Of a DNA stretch of 25,652 bases, positions 1-6,911 are shown in pieces. Positions within the stretch are counted from its first letter, which is position 1, and every line of letters starts with the position of its first letter. Location: contig DIUT01000061.1 in assembly GCA_002423105.1 (NCBI GenBank), positions 1 through 25,652 of the forward strand. Direction: 5' to 3'. The notes beneath the pieces were generated by a model. It did not search any database, was not told the DNA's origin, and saw nothing but the letters and a program-made list of their open reading frames with translations. Source of the stretch: Geobacter sp. UBA6151. GTDB taxonomy: Bacteria; Desulfobacterota; Desulfuromonadia; Geobacterales; Pseudopelobacteraceae. A program made the translations under genes and the position numbers.

Positions 1-32
1 CTCGCCATCCGCTTTACGAGTGGTTACAATAG
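1..32 (+). CDS. 3' end of an upstream gene, possibly ispE (partial)
   Basis: The third reading frame is open from the window edge to a TAG at 30-32 and encodes the C-terminal residues RHPLYEWLQ. In Geobacter-type genomes the gene before tRNA-Gln and prs is often the isoprenoid kinase ispE, and a short C-terminal tail of this kind would fit. Only nine residues are visible, so the assignment is inference from gene order and cannot be supported by any motif. The other two forward frames run on into the tRNA and are less likely. Confidence 0.25.
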   Translation, partial: RHPLYEWLQ

Positions 33-77
33 CGCCCGCTTCGTCGAACGATCCGCGTCGCAGGCGAAAAAAGTTTT

Positions 78-154
78 TGGGGAGTCGCCAAGTTGATCAA
101 GGCACCGGATTTTGATTCCGGCATCCCCAGGTTCGAATCCTGGCACCCCTGCCA
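78..154 (+). tRNA. tRNA-Gln (anticodon UUG), with unusual base pairs
   Basis: A full cloverleaf can be drawn. The D stem is 87-89/101-103, and the anticodon stem 105-109/117-121 encloses anticodon TTG at 112-114. The T stem is 127-131/139-143 with loop TTCGAAT, the discriminator is G151, and CCA is encoded at 152-154. The anticodon and body match bacterial tRNA-Gln. Three oddities are visible: acceptor position 1-72 is T78/T150 rather than the usual U-A, position 6-67 is A83/A145, and the second conserved D-loop G (G19) is A96. The gene may still function, but these changes deserve checking. Confidence 0.85.
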
Positions 155-191
155 TTTATAATCATGTACGGCTTGAAAGGTAGTTACCACC

Positions 192-1136
192 ATGTTTGAA
201 AAAATCAGGGTCTTCACCGGCAACTCAAATCCCGCTCTTGCACAGAAGATATGTGAAGCACTTGGCGTGCCGCTGGGTAATGCCGGGGTCAAGACCTTTT
301 CAGATGGTGAAGTGCTGGTGGAGGTTCGTGAGAATGTTCGCGGACGTGATGTGTATCTGGTGCAGTCAACCTGTGCCCCCACCAATAATAACCTGATGGA
401 GCTGCTAGTAATGATGGATGCCATGAAACGGGCTTCCGCAGCCACAATTACTGCGGTTATACCGTATTACGGCTATGCCCGTCAGGATCGCAAGGCTGCT
501 CCCCGTACGCCGATTTCGGCCAAGCTGGTGGCTGATCTGTTGACCACCGCCGGTGCGAACCGCGTGGTCACCATAGACCTGCATGCCGGTCAGATTCAGG
601 GGTTTTTCAATATCCCAGTAGATAACCTGTACGCTGCGCCGGTTATTCTTGCCCACCTCAAAGAACGGTTTGCCGGACAGGATGTGGTGATGGTGAGTCC
701 TGACGCAGGCGGCACCGAGCGGGCGCGGGCTTTTGCCAAACGCCTGGAATGCCCGATGGCCGTGATTGACAAGCGCCGTACCGGTCCCAATGTGGCCGAG
801 GTTATGCACCTGATTGGCGACGTGAAAGACAAGATTGCCATAATTCTTGATGATATGATCGACACTGCCGGAACCTTGACCCAAGCTGCCGGGGCCTTGA
901 AACAAAATGGTGCGGCTGCCATCTATGCCTGCGCTACCCATGGCGTGCTGTCCGGACCTGCCATCGACCGGATCAACGGCTCGGTTATTGAGGAAGTGGT
1001 TTTGACGGATTCCATACCCCTTGGTGAAAAAAGTTCAAGAACCTCCAAGGTTAAGGTGCTGTCAGTAGCTCCATTGCTTGCAGAAGCGATCAGACGTATT
1101 CATGAAGATGAATCGGTCAGTTCGCTGTTTGACTGA
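192..1136 (+). CDS. prs: Ribose-phosphate pyrophosphokinase (PRPP synthetase)
   Basis: Makes PRPP from ribose-5-phosphate and ATP for nucleotide, histidine, tryptophan and NAD synthesis; cytosolic. The 314 residues are the usual length for class I bacterial enzymes. The flexible loop containing YGYARQDRK is near residues 93-101, the active-site histidine lies in DLHAGQIQGFF around residue 131, and the PRPP-binding loop DDMIDTAGT is at 220-228. ATG 192 is preceded by a modest AAAGG ribosome binding site about 11 bases upstream and gives the family N-terminus (x-IRVFTGNSNPALA). It sits directly after tRNA-Gln and before rplY, the common order in this group. Confidence 0.98.
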   Translation: MFEKIRVFTGNSNPALAQKICEALGVPLGNAGVKTFSDGEVLVEVRENVRGRDVYLVQSTCAPTNNNLMELLVMMDAMKRASAATITAVIPYYGYARQDRKAAPRTPISAKLVADLLTTAGANRVVTIDLHAGQIQGFFNIPVDNLYAAPVILAHLKERFAGQDVVMVSPDAGGTERARAFAKRLECPMAVIDKRRTGPNVAEVMHLIGDVKDKIAIILDDMIDTAGTLTQAAGALKQNGAAAIYACATHGVLSGPAIDRINGSVIEEVVLTDSIPLGEKSSRTSKVKVLSVAPLLAEAIRRIHEDESVSSLFD

Positions 1137-1189
1137 GATATATCATATTCAAGCGGAGCCTTTCAGGCTACCCGCATCGGGAGGAAGAG

Positions 1190-1774
1190 ATGCAACAGAC
1201 ACAGATGAAAGTAGAAATACGAACCGGTACGGGAAAGGGAATCAGCCGTAGACTGCGTACAGCAGGGCGTATTCCAGGTGTTGTGTATGGCCGCGGCATG
1301 GAGCCGGTACCGGTCATTCTTGACCCCAAAGCCCTGGCTGCCGCCATTGCCGGTGAAGGCGGCCTGAACAACCTGATCACCCTGCAGTGTGGTGGCGAGT
1401 TGGACCAAGCAGTGGTGATCGTTGCAGACATGCAGCGTGATCCCCTGAAAGGCACGACTGAGCATGTTGACCTGCACCGGGTAAACATGAGCGAAAAGGT
1501 GCGGGTTGCCGTGCCGGTTTCCCTTAATGGCACCGCAATTGGAGTCAAGGAAGGTGGTCTGCTGGATTTTTCACACCACACGCTGCATGTGGAGTGTTTG
1601 CCTGCTCAGATTCCCGAGCATATCGTGGTGGATATCGAAGCGCTGAAAATTGGCCACTCGATCCATGTCGACGATATTGCCTTTCCGGCGGGTGTCAAGT
1701 GTCTGGACAATCCCAAAACCCCGGTTGTCGGCGTGCTGGGTAAAGTCAAAGAAGAAGCTCCGGCTGAAGCATAA
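1190..1774 (+). CDS. rplY: 50S ribosomal protein L25 (general stress protein Ctc form)
   Basis: Binds 5S rRNA in the large ribosomal subunit. At 194 residues it is the long, two-domain Ctc form: an N-terminal L25 5S-binding domain (about 1-95, with the motif RTAGRIPGVVYG) followed by the C-terminal beta-rich TL5/CTC domain (about 100-185), and an acidic Ala-rich tail. GGGAGGAAGAG just upstream of ATG 1190 is a strong ribosome binding site. The 53-base gap after prs contains a small 5-bp hairpin (1157-1169) but no convincing terminator, so co-transcription with prs is likely. Confidence 0.97.
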   Translation: MQQTQMKVEIRTGTGKGISRRLRTAGRIPGVVYGRGMEPVPVILDPKALAAAIAGEGGLNNLITLQCGGELDQAVVIVADMQRDPLKGTTEHVDLHRVNMSEKVRVAVPVSLNGTAIGVKEGGLLDFSHHTLHVECLPAQIPEHIVVDIEALKIGHSIHVDDIAFPAGVKCLDNPKTPVVGVLGKVKEEAPAEA

Positions 1775-1785
1775 AAATCCGATTG

Positions 1786-1821
1786 CCGGAGGTGCAGTGC
1801 CAGTGTGTGCTGCACCTCCGG
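1786..1821 (+). other. Perfect 12-bp hairpin between rplY and pth
   Basis: CCGGAGGTGCAG (1786-1797) and CTGCACCTCCGG (1810-1821) are perfect complements around a 12-base loop. No T-run follows on the plus strand, so it is not a standard rho-independent terminator in the direction of transcription. The left arm contains GGAGGTG, a ribosome-binding-site-like sequence that would be hidden in the stem, and lies about 45 bases before the pth start. It could be a processing or attenuation structure; that role is inference. Confidence 0.7.
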
Positions 1822-1838
1822 GGAATCGTCTGCGAATC

Positions 1839-2420
1839 ATGGAAACCTTCATCATTGCAGGGCTGGGTAATCCTGGCCCCAAGTATCAATGGACCCGCCA
1901 CAATGCGGGTTTTCTGTTTCTTGACCGGATTGCGGCTCTGGAAGGTTTTTCCATTGCTCGCAAGCAGTTCTCAGGGCAGACCGCTGAGTGGGATCGTAAG
2001 AATGCACGGCTGGTACTGCTGAAACCGCAAACCTTCATGAACCTCTCCGGCCGTTCGATCATGCCCGCTTTGCAGTTCTATAAACTGAAACCGGAACGCC
2101 TGATCGTGGCGCATGACGAAGTTGACCTGCCATTGGGCACAGTGCGGCTTAAGCAGGGCGGGGGGCATGGTGGTCACAACGGTCTGCGTTCCATCATGGA
2201 ACTGCTGGGCCGGGGAGATTTTCTGCGGTTGCGGATAGGTATTGGCAAGCCGCTGCATGGTGATGTCAGCGACTACGTGCTGGGAAATTTCAGTCCCCAG
2301 GAAATGGAAGTTGTCGCCCGGGTTCTGGATGGCGCCCTTGAGCAGCTGGAAACCGCTCTGGATGAAGGAGCGCCCAAGGCGATGAGTCTTTATAACAACA
2401 GGAATTATCTGGAAGGATAA
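1839..2420 (+). CDS. pth: Peptidyl-tRNA hydrolase
   Basis: Releases peptides from prematurely dissociated peptidyl-tRNA in the cytosol. The 193-residue protein starts METFIIAGLGNPG and has the catalytic His in TRHNAG (residue 21) and the DEVDLPLG and GGHGGHNGLRSI motifs of the family. The frame stays open further upstream, but homologues begin just before the GLGNPG motif, so ATG 1839 is chosen. It lacks a clear Shine-Dalgarno sequence. An in-frame GTG at 1803 has a better-placed GGAGG at 1788-1792, but that would add twelve residues and lies in the hairpin. Lies between rplY and ychF, the usual order. Confidence 0.96.
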   Translation: METFIIAGLGNPGPKYQWTRHNAGFLFLDRIAALEGFSIARKQFSGQTAEWDRKNARLVLLKPQTFMNLSGRSIMPALQFYKLKPERLIVAHDEVDLPLGTVRLKQGGGHGGHNGLRSIMELLGRGDFLRLRIGIGKPLHGDVSDYVLGNFSPQEMEVVARVLDGALEQLETALDEGAPKAMSLYNNRNYLEG

Positions 2421-2426
2421 ACAGAC

Positions 2427-3521
2427 ATGGGTTTCAACTGCGGTATTGTCGGACTGCCCAATGTGGGCAAATCCACCATTTTTAACGCCATCACCTCAGC
2501 AGGGGCTGAATCGGCCAATTATCCATTCTGTACCATCGATCCCAATGTGGGGATTGTGCAGGTGCCGGATCCCCGCATTGATCAGCTTGCGGCCATCGTC
2601 AATCCTCAAAAGTGCCAGTATACCACCATTGAATTCGTTGATATTGCCGGACTTGTCAAGGGTGCCAGCGCCGGAGAAGGTCTGGGTAACCAGTTTCTGG
2701 GGCATATCCGCTCAGTGGATGCTGTGGTGCACGTGGTGCGCTGTTTTGATGACCAGAATGTTGTGCATGTAAACGGCAAGGTCTCGCCGGTTGATGATAT
2801 TGAAGTGATCAATACTGAACTGGCTCTTTCCGATCTGGATACCCTGGAAAAGAAGATTCAGCGCGCGGAAAAACTGGCCCGGAGTGGCGACAAGAAAGCC
2901 AAGGACGAAGTTGCCCTCTATGAGCGGATACGGGTTTTGCTGGAAAAAGCCGAAAAAGTGCGGGACTGCGCTGAAAACGATGACGAGCGGATCTGGTTGC
3001 GGGACCTGCATCTGCTCTCTGCCAAGCCGGTACTGTACGTTGCAAACGTGGCCGAAGATGATCTTGAGGGAAACCATCCCTTTGTGGCCCAGGTGCGCGA
3101 AATTGCCGCTGCCGAAGGTTCAGGTGTGGTGGTGATCTGCGGCAAGATTGAAGCTGAAATTGCTGAGCTGGAAGGGGATGAAAAACAGGCGTTTCTTCAG
3201 GAGATGGGATTGGCTGAATCCGGGCTCGACCGCCTGATTCGCGCAGGGTATGCCCTGCTGGGGCTGATTACCTATTTTACCGCAGGCGTCAAAGAAGTGC
3301 GTGCCTGGACCATTACCCGTGGTACGAAGGCTCCTCAGGCTGCCGGTGTCATCCACTCTGATTTTGAAAAGGGCTTTATCCGGGCTGAGGTAATCGGTTT
3401 CAATGATTTTATAGCCTGTAACGGTGAATCAGGAGCCAAGGAAAAGGGGCTGATGCGGCTGGAAGGCAAGGAGTACGTCGTGAAAGACGGTGATGTCATG
3501 CACTTCCGTTTCAATGTCTGA
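2427..3521 (+). CDS. ychF: Redox-regulated ribosome-associated ATPase YchF (OLA1 family)
   Basis: An Obg-related P-loop NTPase of 364 residues that hydrolyses ATP in preference to GTP and associates with ribosomes. The P-loop GLPNVGKS is at residues 9-16, the switch/DxxG region at DIAGLVKGAS, and the altered G4 motif is NVAED instead of NKxD, which explains the ATP preference known for the family. A helical coiled-coil insert lies in the middle and a TGS-type domain at the C-terminus (AWTITRGTKAPQAAGVIH). Starts 6 bases after pth ends, with AAGGA upstream, so it is in the same operon. Confidence 0.97.
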   Translation: MGFNCGIVGLPNVGKSTIFNAITSAGAESANYPFCTIDPNVGIVQVPDPRIDQLAAIVNPQKCQYTTIEFVDIAGLVKGASAGEGLGNQFLGHIRSVDAVVHVVRCFDDQNVVHVNGKVSPVDDIEVINTELALSDLDTLEKKIQRAEKLARSGDKKAKDEVALYERIRVLLEKAEKVRDCAENDDERIWLRDLHLLSAKPVLYVANVAEDDLEGNHPFVAQVREIAAAEGSGVVVICGKIEAEIAELEGDEKQAFLQEMGLAESGLDRLIRAGYALLGLITYFTAGVKEVRAWTITRGTKAPQAAGVIHSDFEKGFIRAEVIGFNDFIACNGESGAKEKGLMRLEGKEYVVKDGDVMHFRFNV

Positions 3522-3606
3522 TTAAGGACTAAATCAACCTTTTTCTTGCAAAGGAAAAATTCTGAGGTAGAGTTACTGAACTCAGTCCATGAAAAGGAGA
3601 CGCTAA

Positions 3607-4185
3607 ATGGCAGGATCAGTCAAAGGAACCAAAACAGAACAAAACTTGCTGAAGTCATTTGCCGGCGAAAGTCAGGCCCGCAATCGTTATACCTATTTTG
3701 CCGCTGCTGCAAAAAAGGAAGGATATGTTCAGATTGCTGATATTTTCGAAGAAACCGCCAATCAGGAGAAGGAGCACGCCAAGCGTTTCTTCAAGTTTCT
3801 GGAAGGGGGCGACCTTGAAATAACGGCTTGTTTCCCGGCTGGCAAGATCGGTACAACTGCTGAAAACCTTCTGGCTGCGGCCTGTGGCGAACATGAGGAA
3901 CATACCGATCTGTATCCTGCTTTTGCGGCAACAGCTAAGGAAGAAGGTTTTGTTGAGATTGCGGCTGTCTGGAATGCCATCTCGGTTGCTGAAAAGCAAC
4001 ATGAAAAACGCTATCGCGATCTGTTGGCAAACATCGAGGCAGGCCGCGTGTTTCAGCGTGAGCAAACCGTTGTCTGGCGTTGCCGCAACTGCGGCTATCT
4101 GCACAGCAGCGCTGCCGCTCCCGAAATCTGCGCCGCCTGTGCCCATCCCAAGGCGCATTTTGAAATTCTTGCAGAAAACTGGTAA
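3607..4185 (+). CDS. Rubrerythrin
   Basis: A cytosolic diiron peroxidase that detoxifies hydrogen peroxide in anaerobes. The 192 residues have an N-terminal four-helix diiron domain with ligand motifs at E21 (AGES), E54-x2-H57 (QEKEH), the HEEH segment and the EKQHEK segment. A C-terminal rubredoxin-like domain has CRNC and CAAC pairs near the end. ATG 3607 follows AAAAGGAGACGCTAA, a strong ribosome binding site. An 85-base gap after ychF probably contains its own promoter. It is followed after 33 bases by desulfoferrodoxin, so the two form an oxygen-defence operon. Confidence 0.96.
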   Translation: MAGSVKGTKTEQNLLKSFAGESQARNRYTYFAAAAKKEGYVQIADIFEETANQEKEHAKRFFKFLEGGDLEITACFPAGKIGTTAENLLAAACGEHEEHTDLYPAFAATAKEEGFVEIAAVWNAISVAEKQHEKRYRDLLANIEAGRVFQREQTVVWRCRNCGYLHSSAAAPEICAACAHPKAHFEILAENW

Positions 4186-4218
4186 CAGACCACACACTCA
4201 AAACAAAGGAGGAACATC

Positions 4219-4599
4219 ATGCCGAAACGTCTTGAAGTTTACAAATGTCAGCATTGCGGAAATATCATCGAGGTTATGGTTGGTGGCGGCGCAGACATCG
4301 TCTGCTGCGGCGAGAACATGCAGCTTCAGGCAGAGAACACCGTTGATGCGGCGAAAGAGAAACATGTGCCGGTTATTGAAAAAGGCAACGGCACCATCAC
4401 CGTTAAGGTCGGCAGCGTGACTCACCCGATGGAAGAGAAGCACTATATTCAGTGGATTGAGTTGATTGCCGACGGTAAGGTCTATCGTCAGTTTCTTGAG
4501 CCGGGCCAGGCTCCGGAAGCCACCTTCTGTGTGACTGCCGATAAAGTCAGTGCCCGTGAGTACTGTAATCTGCACGGCCAATGGAAATCAGAAGCCTGA
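4219..4599 (+). CDS. dfx: Desulfoferrodoxin (2Fe superoxide reductase)
   Basis: Reduces superoxide to hydrogen peroxide without making oxygen. The 126-residue protein has both metal sites. The N-terminal desulforedoxin Fe(Cys)4 site is C10, C13, C29 and C30. The C-terminal catalytic Fe(His)4Cys site is H49, H69, H75, H119 and C116, with E47 in place as the usual axial ligand. Residue numbering is the same as the classical Desulfovibrio enzyme, so it is intact and full-length. A strong AAAGGAGGA precedes ATG 4219. The peroxide product would be removed by the rubrerythrin encoded just upstream, which fits co-transcription. Confidence 0.97.
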   Translation: MPKRLEVYKCQHCGNIIEVMVGGGADIVCCGENMQLQAENTVDAAKEKHVPVIEKGNGTITVKVGSVTHPMEEKHYIQWIELIADGKVYRQFLEPGQAPEATFCVTADKVSAREYCNLHGQWKSEA

Positions 4600-4626
4600 A
4601 AATTTCACTCCCCATTAATTGATACA

Positions 4627-4655
4627 GGGGCGTCCAGACGGACGCCCCTTTCTTT
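4627..4655 (+). terminator. Rho-independent terminator after desulfoferrodoxin
   Basis: A perfect 9-bp GC-rich stem (GGGGCGTCC at 4627-4635 with GGACGCCCC at 4640-4648) and a 4-base loop AGAC are followed directly by TTTCTTT. It ends the rubrerythrin-desulfoferrodoxin operon and separates it from lptF. Confidence 0.93.
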
Positions 4656-4689
4656 ACACCAACCATCACATCATGTATTATCCGCCGCC

Positions 4690-5835
4690 ATGAGAAATCG
4701 TATTATAAGCCGCTACCTGATCAGGGAAATTGTCGGCATCTTTGCGCTGGGACTGACCATCTTCACCCTGGTGTTGCTGATGGGGCGCATGGTCAAGCTG
4801 ATGGAGATGGTGGTGTCAAATGGTGTGCCGCTTGTTGAAGTAGCCCGGCTGATTGCCTTGCTGCTCCCCTCTTTTCTGGTTCTGACCATTCCCATGGCGT
4901 TTTTGCTGGCGGTTCTGCTGGCATTCGGACGTCTTTCCAGCGACAACGAAATTACGGTGCTGAAGGCTAGCGGTCTCAGTCTGTATGTGTTGCTGCCGCC
5001 GGTGCTGATTTCAGCAGTGCTGGCAGGGATGCTGACGCTCTTTATCAGTCTGGTGGCGGTTCCTTGGGGGAACAGCGGTTTCAAGCAGATGACCGTGGAT
5101 GTTGCTAGGAAATACGCTGCCACTGCCATTCGCGAACGGATATTCCGGGACGATATACCTGGTATTGTGCTGTACGTGGATCATTATGATGAAGCCACGC
5201 GGCGCATGGAGCGTGTGATGATCCAGGATGGCCGCGATCCTGAACGTCCTCTGACTATTTTTGCTAAAAACGGCCTGATAACCTCGGATATAACCAGTAG
5301 CGGTTTGCGGATACTGTTGCACAACGGCAGCATCCATACCCAGAGCGCCAATGGGGACTATCGTCTGGTCTCCTTTGGCGAATATCTGCTGACCGCTGAA
5401 GCAGGGCGTGGCGCAGCAGTAGTGCGTACCGAGACCGATATGGGGGTTGCAGAACTGTTTAACACCGCAAACGCGCCGCAAACAGCACCCCAGGCACGCG
5501 TGAAGATGCTGGCTGAGATGCATAGCCGTTTTGCCTTTCCCGGCGCCGTGTTTGTATTTGCCCTGCTGGCGGTACCGCTGGGGTTGCAGAACCGCCGTTC
5601 CGGCAAAACCTCCGGTTTTACGGTCAGTATCTTCATTTTATTGTTGTACTACGTGTTACTTTTATTCTTGCGTACCCTTGCTGAAAAAGGCGTTATTCCG
5701 CCGTTTGCGGCGCTTTGGCTGCCCAACCTGCTGTTCGGCGGTTTAGGTCTTGCGCTGTTACGCATGGCTGCGGCGGAAAAAAACCTGCGGGATATTCCGG
5801 CAATGCTGGGATTCGGGAAGAGGAGGGTTGCCTGA
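4690..5835 (+). CDS. lptF: LPS export ABC transporter permease LptF
   Basis: Inner-membrane permease of the LptB2FG complex that pulls lipopolysaccharide from the inner membrane into the Lpt bridge. The 381 residues have three N-terminal membrane helices (about 13-34, 55-80 and 100-123), a periplasmic beta-jellyroll domain (about 130-270) and three C-terminal helices, the standard LptF/LptG plan. The N-terminus IISRYLIREIVGIFALGL and the conserved NSGFKQM-type loop after TM3 fit the family. ATG 4690 has no good Shine-Dalgarno sequence. The stop overlaps the lptG start by one base. The F/G distinction is made from gene order and length. Confidence 0.93.
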   Translation: MRNRIISRYLIREIVGIFALGLTIFTLVLLMGRMVKLMEMVVSNGVPLVEVARLIALLLPSFLVLTIPMAFLLAVLLAFGRLSSDNEITVLKASGLSLYVLLPPVLISAVLAGMLTLFISLVAVPWGNSGFKQMTVDVARKYAATAIRERIFRDDIPGIVLYVDHYDEATRRMERVMIQDGRDPERPLTIFAKNGLITSDITSSGLRILLHNGSIHTQSANGDYRLVSFGEYLLTAEAGRGAAVVRTETDMGVAELFNTANAPQTAPQARVKMLAEMHSRFAFPGAVFVFALLAVPLGLQNRRSGKTSGFTVSIFILLLYYVLLLFLRTLAEKGVIPPFAALWLPNLLFGGLGLALLRMAAAEKNLRDIPAMLGFGKRRVA

Positions 5836-6911
5836 TGGGCATTATTGGCCGCTATGTTGCAACCACCTGGCTGCGGCTCTTTCTGCTCTGCCAGGGAGGG
5901 TTTCTGGCAGTCTACCTGATCCTTGACTTCATGGAAAAATTGGGGAGGTTTCTCAAGGCAGGCGCCAGTTTCGGACTGATCGGCAGTTTTTTCCTGTTCA
6001 AGATTCCCGAGATGCTGGGGCAGACCATGCCCTTTGCCGTTCTGATGTCAACCCTGCTGGCCCTGGGGATGCTCTCCCGCAGCAGTGAGTTGACCGCCTT
6101 AAGAAGCTGTGGCCGCTCGATTCCGCAGGTCGTAGCGCCGATACTGGCGCTTGGAACGGCGTGCAGTGCCCTGATGCTGCTGAATGCCGAATTCGTTGTG
6201 CCGGACAGTTATCGCCGCATGGAGCACATCGAGAAGGTGCTGATCCGCAAACAGGGAGTGAATACCTTTTTCAGGCTCAATAATATCTGGTTCCGCTCGG
6301 ACAACAAAATTCTTCAGGCCAAGCTGTTTGATCCGCAAACCGTTACGTTGAAAGGAGTTGTTGTCTGGGAACTGTCATCTGATATGGAGCCGGTCAGACG
6401 CTTTGATGCTGAGCAGGCAGTGTTTGTTTCCGGCGGCTGGCGTCTTGAGAAGGTTTCCCAGCGCAGCTTTGCGGGGCAGGGAGGGCTTGAACAGGTGGCA
6501 ATGCTTTCTATTCCGCTGGCGCTCAAAGTGGATGATCTGCGGGTGCTGGACAATAATGCCGATAATTTAAGCTTCCGTCAGTTGCGTGAGTATGCTCGCA
6601 GTCTCGAGCGGGGAGGGTACGCGGCAGGCCGCTATCTGACCATGATGCATGCCAAGATCGCCGTGCCGTTCAGCGGGGTGGTGATGGTGCTGCTGGGAAT
6701 TCCCTTTGCGCTCAAGACCGGTCGTTCAGGCGGTGTCGCCATGGGGATCGGCGCCGGTGTAGCCATCGGGTTCGCCTATTTCATCATGAATGCCGCAGTG
6801 CAATCATATGGCCGGAGCGGGGTGTTGCCGCCCTTTGCGGCCGCTTGGGGGGGGAATCTGGTTTTTATGCTTTCCGGTATCTGGCTTTCCATGACAGTCA
6901 AGCAACAGTAA
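5835..6911 (+). CDS. lptG: LPS export ABC transporter permease LptG
   Basis: Second permease of LptB2FG. ATG 5835 overlaps the lptF TGA by one base (TGATG) and has AGGAGG at 5821-5826, eight bases upstream, so it is preferred over in-frame codons inside lptF. The 358-residue protein begins MGIIGRYVATTWLRLF and has six predicted membrane helices with a periplasmic jellyroll domain between helices 3 and 4 (about 125-255), as expected. Its 3' end overlaps the 3' end of the convergent histidine kinase gene by 14 bases, leaving no room for a terminator between them. Confidence 0.93.
   Translation: MGIIGRYVATTWLRLFLLCQGGFLAVYLILDFMEKLGRFLKAGASFGLIGSFFLFKIPEMLGQTMPFAVLMSTLLALGMLSRSSELTALRSCGRSIPQVVAPILALGTACSALMLLNAEFVVPDSYRRMEHIEKVLIRKQGVNTFFRLNNIWFRSDNKILQAKLFDPQTVTLKGVVVWELSSDMEPVRRFDAEQAVFVSGGWRLEKVSQRSFAGQGGLEQVAMLSIPLALKVDDLRVLDNNADNLSFRQLREYARSLERGGYAAGRYLTMMHAKIAVPFSGVVMVLLGIPFALKTGRSGGVAMGIGAGVAIGFAYFIMNAAVQSYGRSGVLPPFAAAWGGNLVFMLSGIWLSMTVKQQ

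Noticed and set aside
405..941. A 178-codon minus-strand open frame inside prs
   Set aside because: Antisense to a highly conserved enzyme; no signals of its own.
3546..3573. TTGCAA/TAGAGT as the rubrerythrin promoter
   Set aside because: Only four of six matches at each hexamer with a 16-base spacer; a promoter is expected here but this one is not distinctive enough to list.
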